The translations under genes and the position numbers were made by a program. Under the pieces are notes generated by a model. That model did no database searches and was not told where the DNA came from. It saw only the letters and a program-made list of their open reading frames with translations. Positions 8,069 through 16,733 of a stretch of DNA of 64,000 nucleotides are shown here, piece by piece (position 1 is the first letter of the stretch; each line of letters begins with the position of its first letter). The DNA comes from DATFNV01 sp963827935 (lineage in GTDB: Bacteria; Planctomycetota; Planctomycetia; Gemmatales; Gemmataceae). The stretch is from contig CAWHCN010000009.1 of NCBI GenBank assembly GCA_963827935.1, positions 347,322 through 411,321 of the forward strand, written 5' to 3'.

Positions 8069-8465
8069 GCTGCCTCCCTCCCCCTGTCAACCGCTCAAGC
8101 CGCTGCCGTAGCTCCTCGACCTGCCGGGCCGTCTCGTCGGGTTGCAATGCTCTGACAAGGACGCTGCACGCATAGGTCACACCGTTCGCGACCTTGGCGT
8201 CAAGGTCGCCCCGCCTCATCTCGTTGATGGTGCGGCCCAGCATCGCCACGACCTCGGGGACCGTCGTCAGCGGTGCGTCCGGCGTGTCCGGGTCCAACAC
8301 CACCGCGGGCTGGCTGCGCCGCTTTCCGCCAGCCGACCGGCCGGCGGCGCGGGCCTCGGCGTGGTCGGGATCGTGAAAGACGCAATGCGGCTTTCCGGGC
8401 AGGGCCGTCGCCTTGCAGCGGCTGCCGCGCGTCGTCGTCGCCTCGCACTGTCGCCTCTCCAGCAC
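7860..8465 (-). CDS. Zinc-finger protein upstream of terminase, possible small terminase role
   Basis: 201 aa as read. Residues 5-32 form a Cys/His finger (CEATTTRGSRCKA, then CVFHDP), followed by a basic stretch and a helical region ending RQVEELRQRLERL at about 128. Beyond that the frame is Gly/Pro-rich low complexity and overlaps the terminase N-terminus for 209 bp, so the natural protein may end earlier. Genes of this build often precede terminase genes in planctomycete islands; a DNA-recognition (small terminase) role is inferred from order only. Confidence 0.55.
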   Translation of the reverse strand: MLERRQCEATTTRGSRCKATALPGKPHCVFHDPDHAEARAAGRSAGGKRRSQPAVVLDPDTPDAPLTTVPEVVAMLGRTINEMRRGDLDAKVANGVTYACSVLVRALQPDETARQVEELRQRLERLTGGGRQHGDGDGSPGGSPGCTAGLVPDGGPTGDGAAADPALDQAAPGPGGDLPGCPSDTGLLADENPAPPALPAS

Positions 8466-8566
8466 AAGTAGGACCCCTGTACCCCGTCTACCTTGGTAGG
8501 GCGATGAAAACGCGCCAGGATCGCTCAGGAGGTGTCCTGGCCCCCCCCTGGGCCCAGCACCAACCG

Positions 8567-9223
8567 CTAGCGCCGCCTCGGCACCGCCCCCGCGAGGCGG
8601 GCCAACTCGTCACCGAGGGCCAGCTGGCGGCGAAGGGTCGCCTCCTCATCGTCAACCCGGTCTGCCAGTGACAGGCGAACGGGCCGGCGAACGCCGCTCC
8701 ACGACAGGGCTCCTCTCGCCGCCTGGCTCATCGCCGCGCCGTCGTGGCCGAAGGGCTTCTGTTTCAGCCAGATAGGTGTGGGAGTCAGCGCGATGTGTCG
8801 AATGACGTGCCGCCACTGCAAGCCGTCGCCCAGCGTGACACGGGGGAGCAACTCCGGCGAGACGAACCGCACCCGCGTCTTCAGCGCTTCCTCGATCTGC
8901 TCGGTTGGCGTGTCCGGAAGCCAATGAACTTCCAACCTGCCCCACAGGCTTTCATCGGTTGGGTCGATTCGGAATCGCGTGGCCCTGCCGGTGTTGTGGG
9001 ACACGGAGCGGGCCATGTGGTCGGCGGCCGAAAGTGGAGAAGCATCGGCCTGATGTTCCAACGGCAGGGGCGGCTCATAGCCGTGCCGGATCATCGCGTT
9101 GCCGGTATCGCAGAATTGCCGGCAATCGTCGGCGTTGAATTCGACGGGCTGAATCTCTCCTGTCTCGTGATTGCTCACCCAGAATCGGCCGGGCGCCAGA
9201 ATTTGCTTCCAACATCTGAACAT
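8567..9223 (-). CDS. Phage protease, Mu I-like
   Basis: 218 aa from the ATG at 9223, which has GGGAGAG upstream. Features of Mu gpI-type capsid-maturation proteases: LWGRLEVHWLP, the RFVSPELLP box (relatives: YxSPxF) and the HIALTPTPIWL box (relatives: NVALTxxPA). The C-terminus (TLRRQLALGDELARLAGAVP) repeats the end of the neighbouring IS-interrupted gene. In phages the enzyme trims scaffold and capsid; here no capsid gene is recognised nearby. Confidence 0.6.
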   Translation of the reverse strand: MFRCWKQILAPGRFWVSNHETGEIQPVEFNADDCRQFCDTGNAMIRHGYEPPLPLEHQADASPLSAADHMARSVSHNTGRATRFRIDPTDESLWGRLEVHWLPDTPTEQIEEALKTRVRFVSPELLPRVTLGDGLQWRHVIRHIALTPTPIWLKQKPFGHDGAAMSQAARGALSWSGVRRPVRLSLADRVDDEEATLRRQLALGDELARLAGAVPRRR

Positions 9224-9308
9224 GTCACACTCTCCCATGTCTCAAGTGCGGGGGCGATACCGCACCCGAGTCAAGCCCGCGTCTACCGCCGCCGCACGGG
9301 CGCCCCAG

Positions 9309-10570
9309 CAGGGCAAACGCATCTAATTCCCCATAAGAAGGCCAAGAATCGCCTCGCGGATCTCGTCGTTCCATCCCGCTTGCAAGCGTTTCTTCTCGAT
9401 GCCGCCCGTGCTTGATTCGTCGCGCCGCAACAGGGAGACTACCCAGCGACGCAGCAAGGCGAGGTTGGCCGCGGCATTGCCGGTACGCGCTCGGTTGCGA
9501 TCCTCTGCGAAATACATGTCCAGCACCCAGTGGAGCCCGTTTTCAATTCCCCAATGGCCACGAATCGCCACGGCCAACTTCTTCGCCTGAGGCGACAGAC
9601 TGCTGATGAAGTAGCGCACCTCCGACTTCTCCACGCCCCCTTCCTGGTAGGTCCGGGTACAGCGAGCGATGCTCTTCAGGTCGCGCCACGCCTCTAGGTT
9701 GCGCAGCGTCTCCGGCACCGCCATGGTTTGCGTGCGGCGCGTCTCCTGGCGACCGTGGCCCTTGTCGTACGCCGTGTGCGTCCGCACCGTGGCCGATCCC
9801 TGACCGTCGTCCACGGCCTCGAACGCTGCGACGATGTCCTCTTCCAAATGGTCCTGATTTCCTTTCACCGCCAGCACGTAATCCGCCCCTTTGTCGCGAA
9901 TCTTGGCCGCGATCTCCTTCTGGCACCCCATGGCGTCGATGGTCACGATGGCCCCGGTCAATTCCAACACCTCCAACAGCTTGGGAATAGCGGTAATCTC
10001 ATTGGACTTGGTGGCCACAACCTCTTGGCCCAGCAGCAAGTGATTCGCCGTTGCCCAGGCGCTGACGACGTGCAGTGGGTTCTGGCCCTTGGCCTTGTCC
10101 AGAGTGGCGCGCACCGTCTTGCCGTCAATGGCCACCAACTGGCCGTCGGTGCTCTCCTGCAGGGCCGCCACCCACTCCAGGAAACAGGTAACAAAGGCCT
10201 TGCCATCCAGGGCGGCAAACACCCGCGTGAACGTATCGTGCGACGGCGTGCCATTGGGCAAGTCCAGGTATTTCTCCAACCAGGCCCGCTTGCTGGTGCC
10301 GAACTTGGCCATGGCGACGCAATCGTTGGCGCCGCTGACGACGGCACACAGGGCGATGAAAAGGATGTCCAGCAGGTCGTGACGTTTGGTGCGGTTCACC
10401 CGCGGGTCCGTCAAGGTGGCGAAGGGGGAAAGCAAGGTACCGGCGCGGGACTGCGACATGCCGATTCTCCTCCGTGAGACGGGCGACTTCGAGGAGAATC
10501 ATTCGCGAGTCCCTTGTCCCAGACTACTGAACAGCCAATAATGCACAGGCGTTTAGATGCGTTTGCCCTG
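9309..10570 (-). mobile_element. ISAs1-family insertion sequence
   Basis: 1,262 bp with perfect 18-bp terminal inverted repeats (CAGGGCAAACGCATCTAA at 9309-9326 and its complement at 10553-10570). The flanks GGCGCCCCAG (9299-9308) and GGCACCCCAG (10571-10580) look like a 10-bp target duplication with one mismatch. It interrupts the last codons of a small island gene on the same strand. Confidence 0.9.
9323..10459 (-). CDS. ISAs1-family DDE transposase
   Basis: 378 aa, intact and of usual family length. The N-terminal DDE_Tnp_1-associated domain (DPRVNRTKRHDLLDILFIAL) is followed by the catalytic core: AIDGKTVRAT, VTIDAMGCQKEIAAKI, ADYVLAVKGNQ, and RGHWGIENGLHWVLDMYFAEDR with the final Glu. 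The stop codon lies inside the left terminal repeat. Cut-and-paste transposition is expected; the frame is undamaged, so the copy may be active. Confidence 0.95.
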   Translation of the reverse strand: MSQSRAGTLLSPFATLTDPRVNRTKRHDLLDILFIALCAVVSGANDCVAMAKFGTSKRAWLEKYLDLPNGTPSHDTFTRVFAALDGKAFVTCFLEWVAALQESTDGQLVAIDGKTVRATLDKAKGQNPLHVVSAWATANHLLLGQEVVATKSNEITAIPKLLEVLELTGAIVTIDAMGCQKEIAAKIRDKGADYVLAVKGNQDHLEEDIVAAFEAVDDGQGSATVRTHTAYDKGHGRQETRRTQTMAVPETLRNLEAWRDLKSIARCTRTYQEGGVEKSEVRYFISSLSPQAKKLAVAIRGHWGIENGLHWVLDMYFAEDRNRARTGNAAANLALLRRWVVSLLRRDESSTGGIEKKRLQAGWNDEIREAILGLLMGN

Positions 10571-10797
10571 GGCACCCCAGCCATCGCGGCCAGCTCATCA
10601 CCGAGGGCCAGCTGGCGCCGCAGCGCGGTCGCGTCACCCCCACGATGGCTCATGGAGACCATTTCCGCCTCCGGCCGCGCCTGCCGGCTGGCCTGCCCGC
10701 CGACGAGGGCGCGGGCCTCGTCGAGCAGGTCCTGCAAATCCTGGCCGACACGGATCAAGTCACTTAGGACGGCTTCTGCGGTTCGTCGTTGTGCCAT
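10571..10797 (-). pseudogene. Small island gene interrupted at its 3' end by the IS
   Basis: Starts at the ATG at 10797 (MAQRRTAEAVLSDLIRVGQ...). As it stands the frame runs into the IS and stops at 10411. Removing the IS and one target copy restores the ending ...AGVPVRRR with a TAG at 9283-9285. The restored protein is about 79 aa, helical, and its end (ALRRQLALGDELAAMAGV) matches the C-terminus of the adjacent protease (TLRRQLALGDELARLAGA), so the two genes share a tail module. Function unknown. Confidence 0.7.
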
Positions 10798-10831
10798 GAT
10801 TTCTCTCCTTTGGCGGGCGATGAAGTAGGTG

Positions 10832-11428
10832 TTAGGCTGTCACGGACTCGGGAACATCCTGCGCGGCAGACGCTCCCGTTGCTGGCGACTCCGCGGCGGG
10901 CGGCGCCGTGGCGGGCGTGGCCGTCGCTATCGCCGCGTCGAGCAGGCGGCCCGCGTCATCATCACCCGCGAACATGCTGAGCACCGCCCGAGTCGCCTGG
11001 TGCGCCTGCAAAAGCGGAGTCAGGCTATCGTGAATCTTCGCCAGGATGGCGTCCGTCGTCTGCGCCAGGCGGGCCTTGAGGCTCTGGTACATCTCGCTCT
11101 TGCGGGTCGTTATCAGGCGTTGCACGGTCTGCAACGCCGCGACGCGGGCCTGGTCGAGGGCGGCCTCCGCTTTGGTCAGGGTCTGACGCAGGTACGTCAA
11201 TGTGGTCAGGGCCTGGTGCCGGTCCAGCGCGGCGAGTTGCTGAGCACCGCCCGGGATGGGGTTGGCCAAAAGCTCAGCCCGCTGGCCCTCGACAACCGCC
11301 GCCTCCCGTTCAGCCGTGGCCAGCTCGGCACGGAAGGCGGCCAGCTGGCTCTGCAGCGCGGCGAACCGGGCGATGGTGGGGTCATCGCCCAGGGCGAAGA
11401 CGATGGCCAGGCGGAGGGGCTCGGCCAT
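10832..11428 (-). CDS. Coiled-coil protein of the island, 198 aa
   Basis: ATG at 11428 (MAEPLRLAIVFALGDDPTIA) is the likely start; the longer frame upstream is arginine- and serine-rich noise. Residues about 20-150 are strongly helical and coiled-coil-like (AALQSQLAAFRAELATAER, LRQTLTKAEAALDQA), ending in an Ala/Pro-rich tail. Its place between packaging and replication genes could suit a scaffold- or size-determination role, but no family is recognised. Confidence 0.55.
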   Translation of the reverse strand: MAEPLRLAIVFALGDDPTIARFAALQSQLAAFRAELATAEREAAVVEGQRAELLANPIPGGAQQLAALDRHQALTTLTYLRQTLTKAEAALDQARVAALQTVQRLITTRKSEMYQSLKARLAQTTDAILAKIHDSLTPLLQAHQATRAVLSMFAGDDDAGRLLDAAIATATPATAPPAAESPATGASAAQDVPESVTA

Positions 11429-11594
11429 CGCCGACGGGGGCAAGAGCCCGCTGGGCGCCCGGTGGCTCGGGGAGCCGGCTGGCGAAGCGCAGGACCAACT
11501 CCAGACCGGTCCCCCTGATCTCGACATCAACGGGCTTGTGCAAGCCCAGGTTCTCGCGGGCCGGGGTCCAGGTCAATTCGGTCGTTTCGCTCAT
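11382..11594 (-). CDS. Hypothetical 70-aa protein
   Basis: ATG at 11594 with GGGAG upstream. The first 45 residues (MSETTELTWTPARENLGLHK, VDVEIRGTGLELVLRFASRL) look like a small beta-rich domain; the rest is Pro/Arg-rich and overlaps the next gene by 47 bp, so the true C-terminus may be shorter or frameshifted. Function unknown. Confidence 0.45.
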   Translation of the reverse strand: MSETTELTWTPARENLGLHKPVDVEIRGTGLELVLRFASRLPEPPGAQRALAPVGDGRAPPPGHRLRPGR

Positions 11595-11786
11595 CGAACT
11601 CGCTCCCTTGAAAAAGCGGCGCCGGGCCGGGGCGGTCAAACACCAGCCCAGGACGCCGCGGCGGGCACGCCCCGCCGCTGCCGGCCCCGAAGGTCTGGAC
11701 GGGGCCAACGTCGCTTGCCGCCTACGCCGGCGGCGTGAAAATGACGACCCGTGCAGCGCCGGGTGCAGCACTGTAAGGCTCCGTGG

Positions 11787-12020
11787 TCAAATTCCACCTG
11801 GCGTATCGCCAGGGTTCGAATCCGGCGAGGATTCGCCAGGGGCTTCCGCCGGGAGCCGTTGCTGCTGGCAGGCCGTCGGCGCCCCGGTGATACTCCGGCA
11901 TCGCAAGCCCCACGACCGCAGCGCGGCCTTGAGAAAGTGCCTCAAGCGGATGGCGGACGGCACGCTATCGGGCAGCGCCTCCAGCTCGACCACAAACCGC
12001 TCGCCGGACTTTTGGGTCAC
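11787..12020 (-). CDS. Hypothetical 77-aa protein
   Basis: MTQKSGERFVVELEALPDSV..., overlapping the preceding 75-aa gene by ATGA (12017-12020), a sign of translational coupling. Residues 1-48 are well ordered (strand, then LRHFLKAALRSWGLRC); the tail is Ser/Pro/Gly-rich. No family recognised. Confidence 0.55.
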   Translation of the reverse strand: MTQKSGERFVVELEALPDSVPSAIRLRHFLKAALRSWGLRCRSITGAPTACQQQRLPAEAPGESSPDSNPGDTPGGI

Positions 12021-12244
12021 GGCGCCTCCTGGGAGAGGATGGTTGCAATCCGCTCCTTGTGGTACTTCACGCAGACGACCAGAGCGGGCGTTATTTCGTT
12101 GGCCGGGCCGACAAGGACCGGCTCGCCATCGACCAACTCGAACCGCAGTCCGCGGATCTCCACGGCGGCAAGGAGCCGCGCGACCGGCATCGGCCCCAGA
12201 AGCCGCTGCACGCGGGGCGGCAGGTTATCGCGGTCGTCGATCAC
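12017..12244 (-). CDS. Hypothetical 75-aa protein
   Basis: GTG start at 12244. Alpha/beta pattern with ARLLAAVEIRGLRFELVDGE and LVGPANEITPALVVCVKYHK; the shape recalls small domains that accompany phage replication genes, but no family is recognised. The stop overlaps the next start by 4 nt, so the two are probably co-translated. Confidence 0.55.
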   Translation of the reverse strand: MIDDRDNLPPRVQRLLGPMPVARLLAAVEIRGLRFELVDGEPVLVGPANEITPALVVCVKYHKERIATILSQEAP

Positions 12245-12436
12245 GGGCTTGCCTCTCTTCGTCGTTGGGATCCCGGCCTGCGCGGCGGACGCATATTCTG
12301 CCGGGCGTCGGATAGCTCATCCCAAACCGCCAGGCGTCCCCCTGGGTGACGCCGCCGCCGATCAGCCGCCAGCGCTCACGACGCCGCCGGCGAAACCATG
12401 TGACCCAGGGCGGAGAGACTTCGAGTCTCAGGCATC
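12225..12436 (-). pseudogene. Possible small Arg/Trp-rich ORF without a clear start
   Basis: An open minus frame reads WFRRRRRERWRLIGGGVTQG ... MSYPTPGRICVRR and stops at 12225-12227, overlapping the start of the 75-aa gene. The composition looks protein-like, but the only in-frame ATG gives 31 aa; another frame offers an ATG near 12433, so a small indel may have broken the start. This fills most of the gap between the ATPase and the 75-aa gene. Confidence 0.3.
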
Positions 12437-12519
12437 GTCACGCCACTCCCCGAGTATCAGGACTGGCGGTCCTGGTGGAGTGATGTTTCTCGCATCCTTC
12501 GTGCGAGTACCGGGACTCC

Positions 12520-14173
12520 TTATAGAGTCCCGTCCCGGTACTCGCGAATACCGGGATTCGTCGCTTGTGTCCCGCCACTCCCGCCACTCCCGGCAGTGGC
12601 CTTTTCATCGTCGCAAAAGCGCCTGCGAAGCCCCTTCACCTCCCGCGGCACACAGTTTCGCGGTCCCACATTCCTGATGTGGGCGACCTGCTCCAGGAGT
12701 TTTTCGGTCTCCAGGTGATGCACGGCACGGCGTCACTTTTGTGCTGCTCAAGTGGGCAAGGTCGCGTGCCTCGGTGTACCCCACGATGGCAAAGCGATCG
12801 CCGGCCTTGGCCGCAAGGTCGTCAACTGCTTTCAACAGTCGGCTGGCCTCATCCTTTTCCTGTCGGGCCTGCTTCTCGGTCGTGGCCGCCTGTCGGACTT
12901 CCCGCGCTCCGTTGACTGACACCTCCCACACCCGCCCCCCGAAGTCCTCGCGGAGCTGCCCCTCGGTGATGTCCAGAGCCCACTGCCCCCCCTGCCCAGC
13001 CGATCCGCCGGCGGTCAACCAAAGCCTGTGCTCGCCAGTTCCCGGCTCGTATTTCTCCCGACGGTTCACCAGAAGCCACTGCCGGGCCCATTCTTGAAAA
13101 CCGGCGAACGCCAGGTCTTCCAGTTCCAACGGTTCGAAGGGGGCCTGAAGATTCTTGCGCGTGTGGTGAATCAGGATGGGTGTGCAGCCTGCGTCCAGGC
13201 ACGCCCTGCCCACGGACATGAGCAGCGGGCCGACCTCGAAGAGATTGGCCGCGTTGATGTCCTTGCCTTCGACGCCGGCCAGAAGGCAGAGATAGGCGGG
13301 GTCGATGACCAGCACCTCGATCTTCTTGTCCTTCAGCCCCCGCGCGAGCGCCGCCACGTCGATGGGGTTGGCGAGCTGCGGCAGCGTGAACCCCCAATAG
13401 ACCGACACCTCGGCCAGGTCGATTCCCTTGGCCTTGCAGACGCGCCGGGCCGTCTCCTGTAGCGTAAAGCCACCCGATTCTCCCGAGAGGATCGCGACGG
13501 TTAGCTTGCGGTAGACGCGGAACTCTTCGCAACCAAGAAACGGCATCCCACTTCCCAACGAGAGTACCAGGTCGATGATGATGCTGGTTTTGAGCGTCTT
13601 GCGCGGGCCGCCAATCAGGACCGGTAGGCCACTGATGATAAGCCAACGGATCAGCCAATGAATGCGGTAGTTGGCGTGCGCGAAGATTCGGGAGTCGATT
13701 ACATCAAACTTGTAGGCCGCCCGGCCGGGTGTCTTCTTTTCTCCGTCGCTGGCGGCATCGTTGGCCTGGCCCGCGAAGGAGCCGCTCCCCATTGTCGCTC
13801 GTGGGCCGCGCTCTGGCCGTGGCACACCGGACAGTCGCGCCATGATGGCGCGGGCATCGCGGAAATCGGTCGCCTTCCCGCTTTTGACCAGGTAATCGAA
13901 AACCGAGATCGGCCTGTCTCCATCCCGAAAACTCTTGAAAGCCCCCCTCTCCGCCTCCCCCGTCCCGTCTGCGACGCCCGCCGACGGATTCCTGTCACCC
14001 GTCGGGGACCACGGGTCGCGCGCTTCAAGCCACCCAGGCCCCTGTTGTTTGCGGGTCAGGATGTCGCCGTAAACCGAGTCCAGCGGCAGGGACTGGAGTG
14101 CCTTCCTTCGCCATTCCCTGAGCTGCTCCTTAAACGGCGACTCCTGATGTCCATTTCTCTCAGCAGTTGTCAC
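12520..14173 (-). CDS. RecA-like (AAA_25) replication ATPase, frameshifted near its C-terminus
   Basis: GTG at 14173 overlaps the primase stop (GTGA). N-terminal region 1-110, then a RepA/DnaB-like core: GGPRKTLKTS replaces the usual Walker A (Lys-Thr kept), IEVLVIDPAYLCLL is Walker B, and TPILIHHTRKN a sensor-like strand. After ARDLAHLSSTKVT the frame breaks near 12725-12730; the other frame continues AVHHLETEKLLEQVAHIRNV to a stop at 12520, completing a winged-helix-like end. With the primase it forms the island's replication module. Confidence 0.75.
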
Positions 14174-15210
14174 GCCGGCACCTCCTCGTTGAGGCGCCGT
14201 AGTGCCACGTCAAGGCGAGCCTCGTCAACCGTGTCGAAGTCGAGGGGGACGTAGGGCTCGAAACCCCGGGGCGAGAATCGGTAGAACAACCCGCCCCCCG
14301 GCTTGGACCGCCAGAAAAACGGACACCACACCTGATTCCCGCGGCCGTCGGCGGAGATCGTGTCGCGCTTTGGGAAAACCTCTATGCCCTTTCCGCTCTT
14401 GGGATCGGCTAGGTTTCCATCGGTCAAGTCGGCATCGTAAGGAACGATCGCACAGCCCAGCTGCCGCGCCTTCTTTGCCGGCACGGGCGAATCGAAGAAA
14501 ACCCACACATGCCAACCTGTCGCACTGCCGGAGCGCTCAAGGTGGGCGTGTACTCCAATCCGATAGCACAGCGCCTGAACAGACAAGGCGACGGCCAGTG
14601 GGTCCGCCAGTGGTGCGGAATGGTCGCCCTGTCCGTCGAAATCAATGCAAAGCCACTTTGTTGAGCCGTCGGGTGCGGGGGCGTAGGTGCCGATCTTGAA
14701 GCATCCCGATTCCTCGCCTCCGTCCGGGTGTTCCTTGGAAAACCAGCGAATGCGCGTATGTCGCGCTCGTCCGAAACAGTGCGCCCGGAGGAGCGCGTCG
14801 ATGTCGTCTCCGCCGTGAGCGGGGCAAGGTTTACCCCACCTGGCAAGGTGGCAGACAACATCCGTCCGATTGAAGAACCGTTGTCGGAGTAACGCCACGG
14901 CGGCAGCAGCGCCGGCGACGTGGCGGAACATGCGCAGGTCGTACTTGAAACACGGGGAGGCGTCGTCCCGGCCTGACTCGGCAATGACGTAGCGTCCGAG
15001 TCCGTTGTCAAGCGTTGCGCATCGCGCCGTGTGCGGTGGCTCGAAGGTGCAGCCCTCGGTGCCCCCGCAGACGTGACAGGGGGCGTGCCAGGAGACTTCG
15101 CGTTCCGCGGACCCATCAACCCCGCCGCATATGATGCAGGGGGTCGCACGGGACACGGACTCGGTTCCGCCATCGACGGCGGCCGTCTGTTGGTCGAGCG
15201 GGATGGTCAC
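14170..15210 (-). CDS. Archaeo-eukaryotic-type primase (AEP), TOTE-like
   Basis: 346 aa from the GTG at 15210, chosen because GAGGGAG lies just upstream; longer frames overlap the HTH gene. Zinc motifs come first (CIICGG about 25-30, CHVCGG about 45-50). The AEP core follows: LCIDFDG (D190, D192), RSGSATGWHVWVFFDSPVPA with H234, GIEVFPKRD and GNQVWCPFF. This matches the primase domain of TOTE conflict systems and of phage/plasmid primases. It should synthesise primers for island replication together with the overlapping ATPase. The helicase and nuclease parts of full TOTE proteins are absent. Confidence 0.75.
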   Translation of the reverse strand: MTIPLDQQTAAVDGGTESVSRATPCIICGGVDGSAEREVSWHAPCHVCGGTEGCTFEPPHTARCATLDNGLGRYVIAESGRDDASPCFKYDLRMFRHVAGAAAAVALLRQRFFNRTDVVCHLARWGKPCPAHGGDDIDALLRAHCFGRARHTRIRWFSKEHPDGGEESGCFKIGTYAPAPDGSTKWLCIDFDGQGDHSAPLADPLAVALSVQALCYRIGVHAHLERSGSATGWHVWVFFDSPVPAKKARQLGCAIVPYDADLTDGNLADPKSGKGIEVFPKRDTISADGRGNQVWCPFFWRSKPGGGLFYRFSPRGFEPYVPLDFDTVDEARLDVALRRLNEEVPA

Positions 15211-15295
15211 AATCGCTCCCTCATGCCTCGCCGTCCGCAGGCGCGATTCGCGAAACCGCAAAACCGCCCTAAAAACCGGGGCCCCTTCGAATCGG

Positions 15296-15631
15296 TCAAT
15301 GACTCGAACCGCCCGCGAGCCGGTCCACGTCCTCGCGCAGGAATCGCGGGGACCGTCCGACCATGAGCGCCTGGAGCCGGCCGCGGCTGCGAAGGTTGTC
15401 AATGCTGTTCACGCAGACGCCCAACCTCTTGGCCGCCTCGGCTCTGCTCAGCCAGACGGGCTCCTCTGCGGCGTCGGCGGTGGGCGTGGCCGTCTGTCCC
15501 AGTTGGGCCACGACCTGGGCGACGATGGCCGCGACGATTGGGCGGAGGTCCAGCGTCACGGTCAGCCCGGCGGCGGGTTCCGGCTCCGCGTTCGGGGCGG
15601 GGCGTAGGGGCAGGATGCGCTCAGGAGGCAC
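15296..15631 (-). CDS. Small helix-turn-helix (excisionase-type) protein, 111 aa
   Basis: GTG at 15631 has an ideal AGGAGG 6 nt upstream and overlaps the preceding gene by 11 bp. The first half contains IVAAIVAQVVAQLGQ (helical). The C-terminal half is a MerR/Xis-like wing: WLSRAEAAKRLGVCVNSIDN, LRSRGRLQALMVG, then FLREDVDRLA. Such proteins guide excision or bind an origin; either suits its place just upstream of the primase gene. Confidence 0.7.
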   Translation of the reverse strand: MPPERILPLRPAPNAEPEPAAGLTVTLDLRPIVAAIVAQVVAQLGQTATPTADAAEEPVWLSRAEAAKRLGVCVNSIDNLRSRGRLQALMVGRSPRFLREDVDRLAGGSSH

Positions 15632-15833
15632 GCGCCACCTCCTGCCGCAGAGCGGCATCGGCCGTGCTCGGCTTGTGGTCGAGCGCCCGCTCGCGGGCCA
15701 CGGCCGCACGCAACAGGACGCGCAGGGCCCTGGACTGGCGGTCCAGCTCGACTAGCCGTGAGCGGATCGCGTCGGGGTTGAGGGCGTCGACCATCGCTAC
15801 AGGGTCAGCGGTCGCGGTGTCCATAGACACCAC
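15621..15833 (-). CDS. Hypothetical 70-aa helical protein
   Basis: GTG at 15833 or ATG at 15824. Mostly helical (RSRLVELDRQSRALRVLLRA), overlapping the HTH gene by 11 bp. No family recognised; it is part of the island's replication-side operon. Confidence 0.5.
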   Translation of the reverse strand: MVSMDTATADPVAMVDALNPDAIRSRLVELDRQSRALRVLLRAAVARERALDHKPSTADAALRQEVARAS

Positions 15834-15893
15834 GCTACAGCGGAGTTAGCGGAGAAATACCGGAGAATGCGGCGGAGTTAGCGGAATTGCCCA

Positions 15894-16613
15894 TCAAACA
15901 GGCGTGAGGCGCCAGCCGATGCTGTCTGGCCCGTCGTTCTGCCGCCTGGGTTGGAATCGGAGGCGCGTATCGGCGAGGCCATCGTTCAAGCCGTCAACCG
16001 CGTCCTTTGTCCCCAGGACTTCGGAGGGGCATGGGATGCTGGGCGGCCAGCCTGCACTCTGGAAGGCGTCGAGGATGGCGAACTGTGCTCGCGCCTCCCG
16101 TCGATAAAGGCGTAGCGCCGCGTCGTCCAGGGATAACTGCCTCGTTGCCCTGTCCCATCGGGGCCGACTCGTTGCAACTTCGGCGGCCGTCTCGTGGCGG
16201 GGCTGTTCATTCTTGCGTGTCGTCGCGGCCTGCATCTCGTTCAGTGCCCGGATGATGGTATCGCGAGCGGCGAGGTATTCGGCCTTGTTCCACCTGGGAG
16301 CGCGATGCGGCGGGGGCGGCAGGCAGTCTTCTGGGAAGACATCGCGCCAGAGTGCCCACAGCTCCCCCGCATGCTTCTCCCACTGTGCGGCACCGAGGCG
16401 GGCATCCGCCATCGCGGCTATCTCCACCCCGGCGAGTTCCTGGCGCAGTCGGACCCGAATAACACTCACGGAGTCTGATGGCGCGGCGGACGGCGCTGGC
16501 GTCAGGAGGGTGTCGAGTTCGGCGACCCTGTCGTGAAGCCTGCGGGTCGAGTCCGGCGTGTTATCAGCGGCCGGAGCGTTCTGCGCGGTCGGCTGAGGTC
16601 TCTTCCGTGCCAT
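15894..16613 (-). CDS. Hypothetical 239-aa island protein
   Basis: MARKRPQPTAQNAP... has a flexible N-terminus, a helical middle (QWEKHAGELWALWRDVFPED) and a C-terminal segment (WDRATRQLSLDDAALRLYRR, then SAGWPPSIPCP and DAVDGLNDGL) that I associate with short proteins in planctomycete islands. It is the first gene of the long minus-strand block. Function unknown. Confidence 0.6.
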   Translation of the reverse strand: MARKRPQPTAQNAPAADNTPDSTRRLHDRVAELDTLLTPAPSAAPSDSVSVIRVRLRQELAGVEIAAMADARLGAAQWEKHAGELWALWRDVFPEDCLPPPPHRAPRWNKAEYLAARDTIIRALNEMQAATTRKNEQPRHETAAEVATSRPRWDRATRQLSLDDAALRLYRREARAQFAILDAFQSAGWPPSIPCPSEVLGTKDAVDGLNDGLADTRLRFQPRRQNDGPDSIGWRLTPV

Positions 16614-16733
16614 GACGTGTCCTCATCATCGCCGGGCCGGCGCTGGTCGGCAGTCGCGGGATGAGGAGCCGCGGCGCCGGCCAGGCCGGCGGGCAGGAGA
16701 GCTACTCCCGCCCGTTCCCAGCTGGGGTTCATC

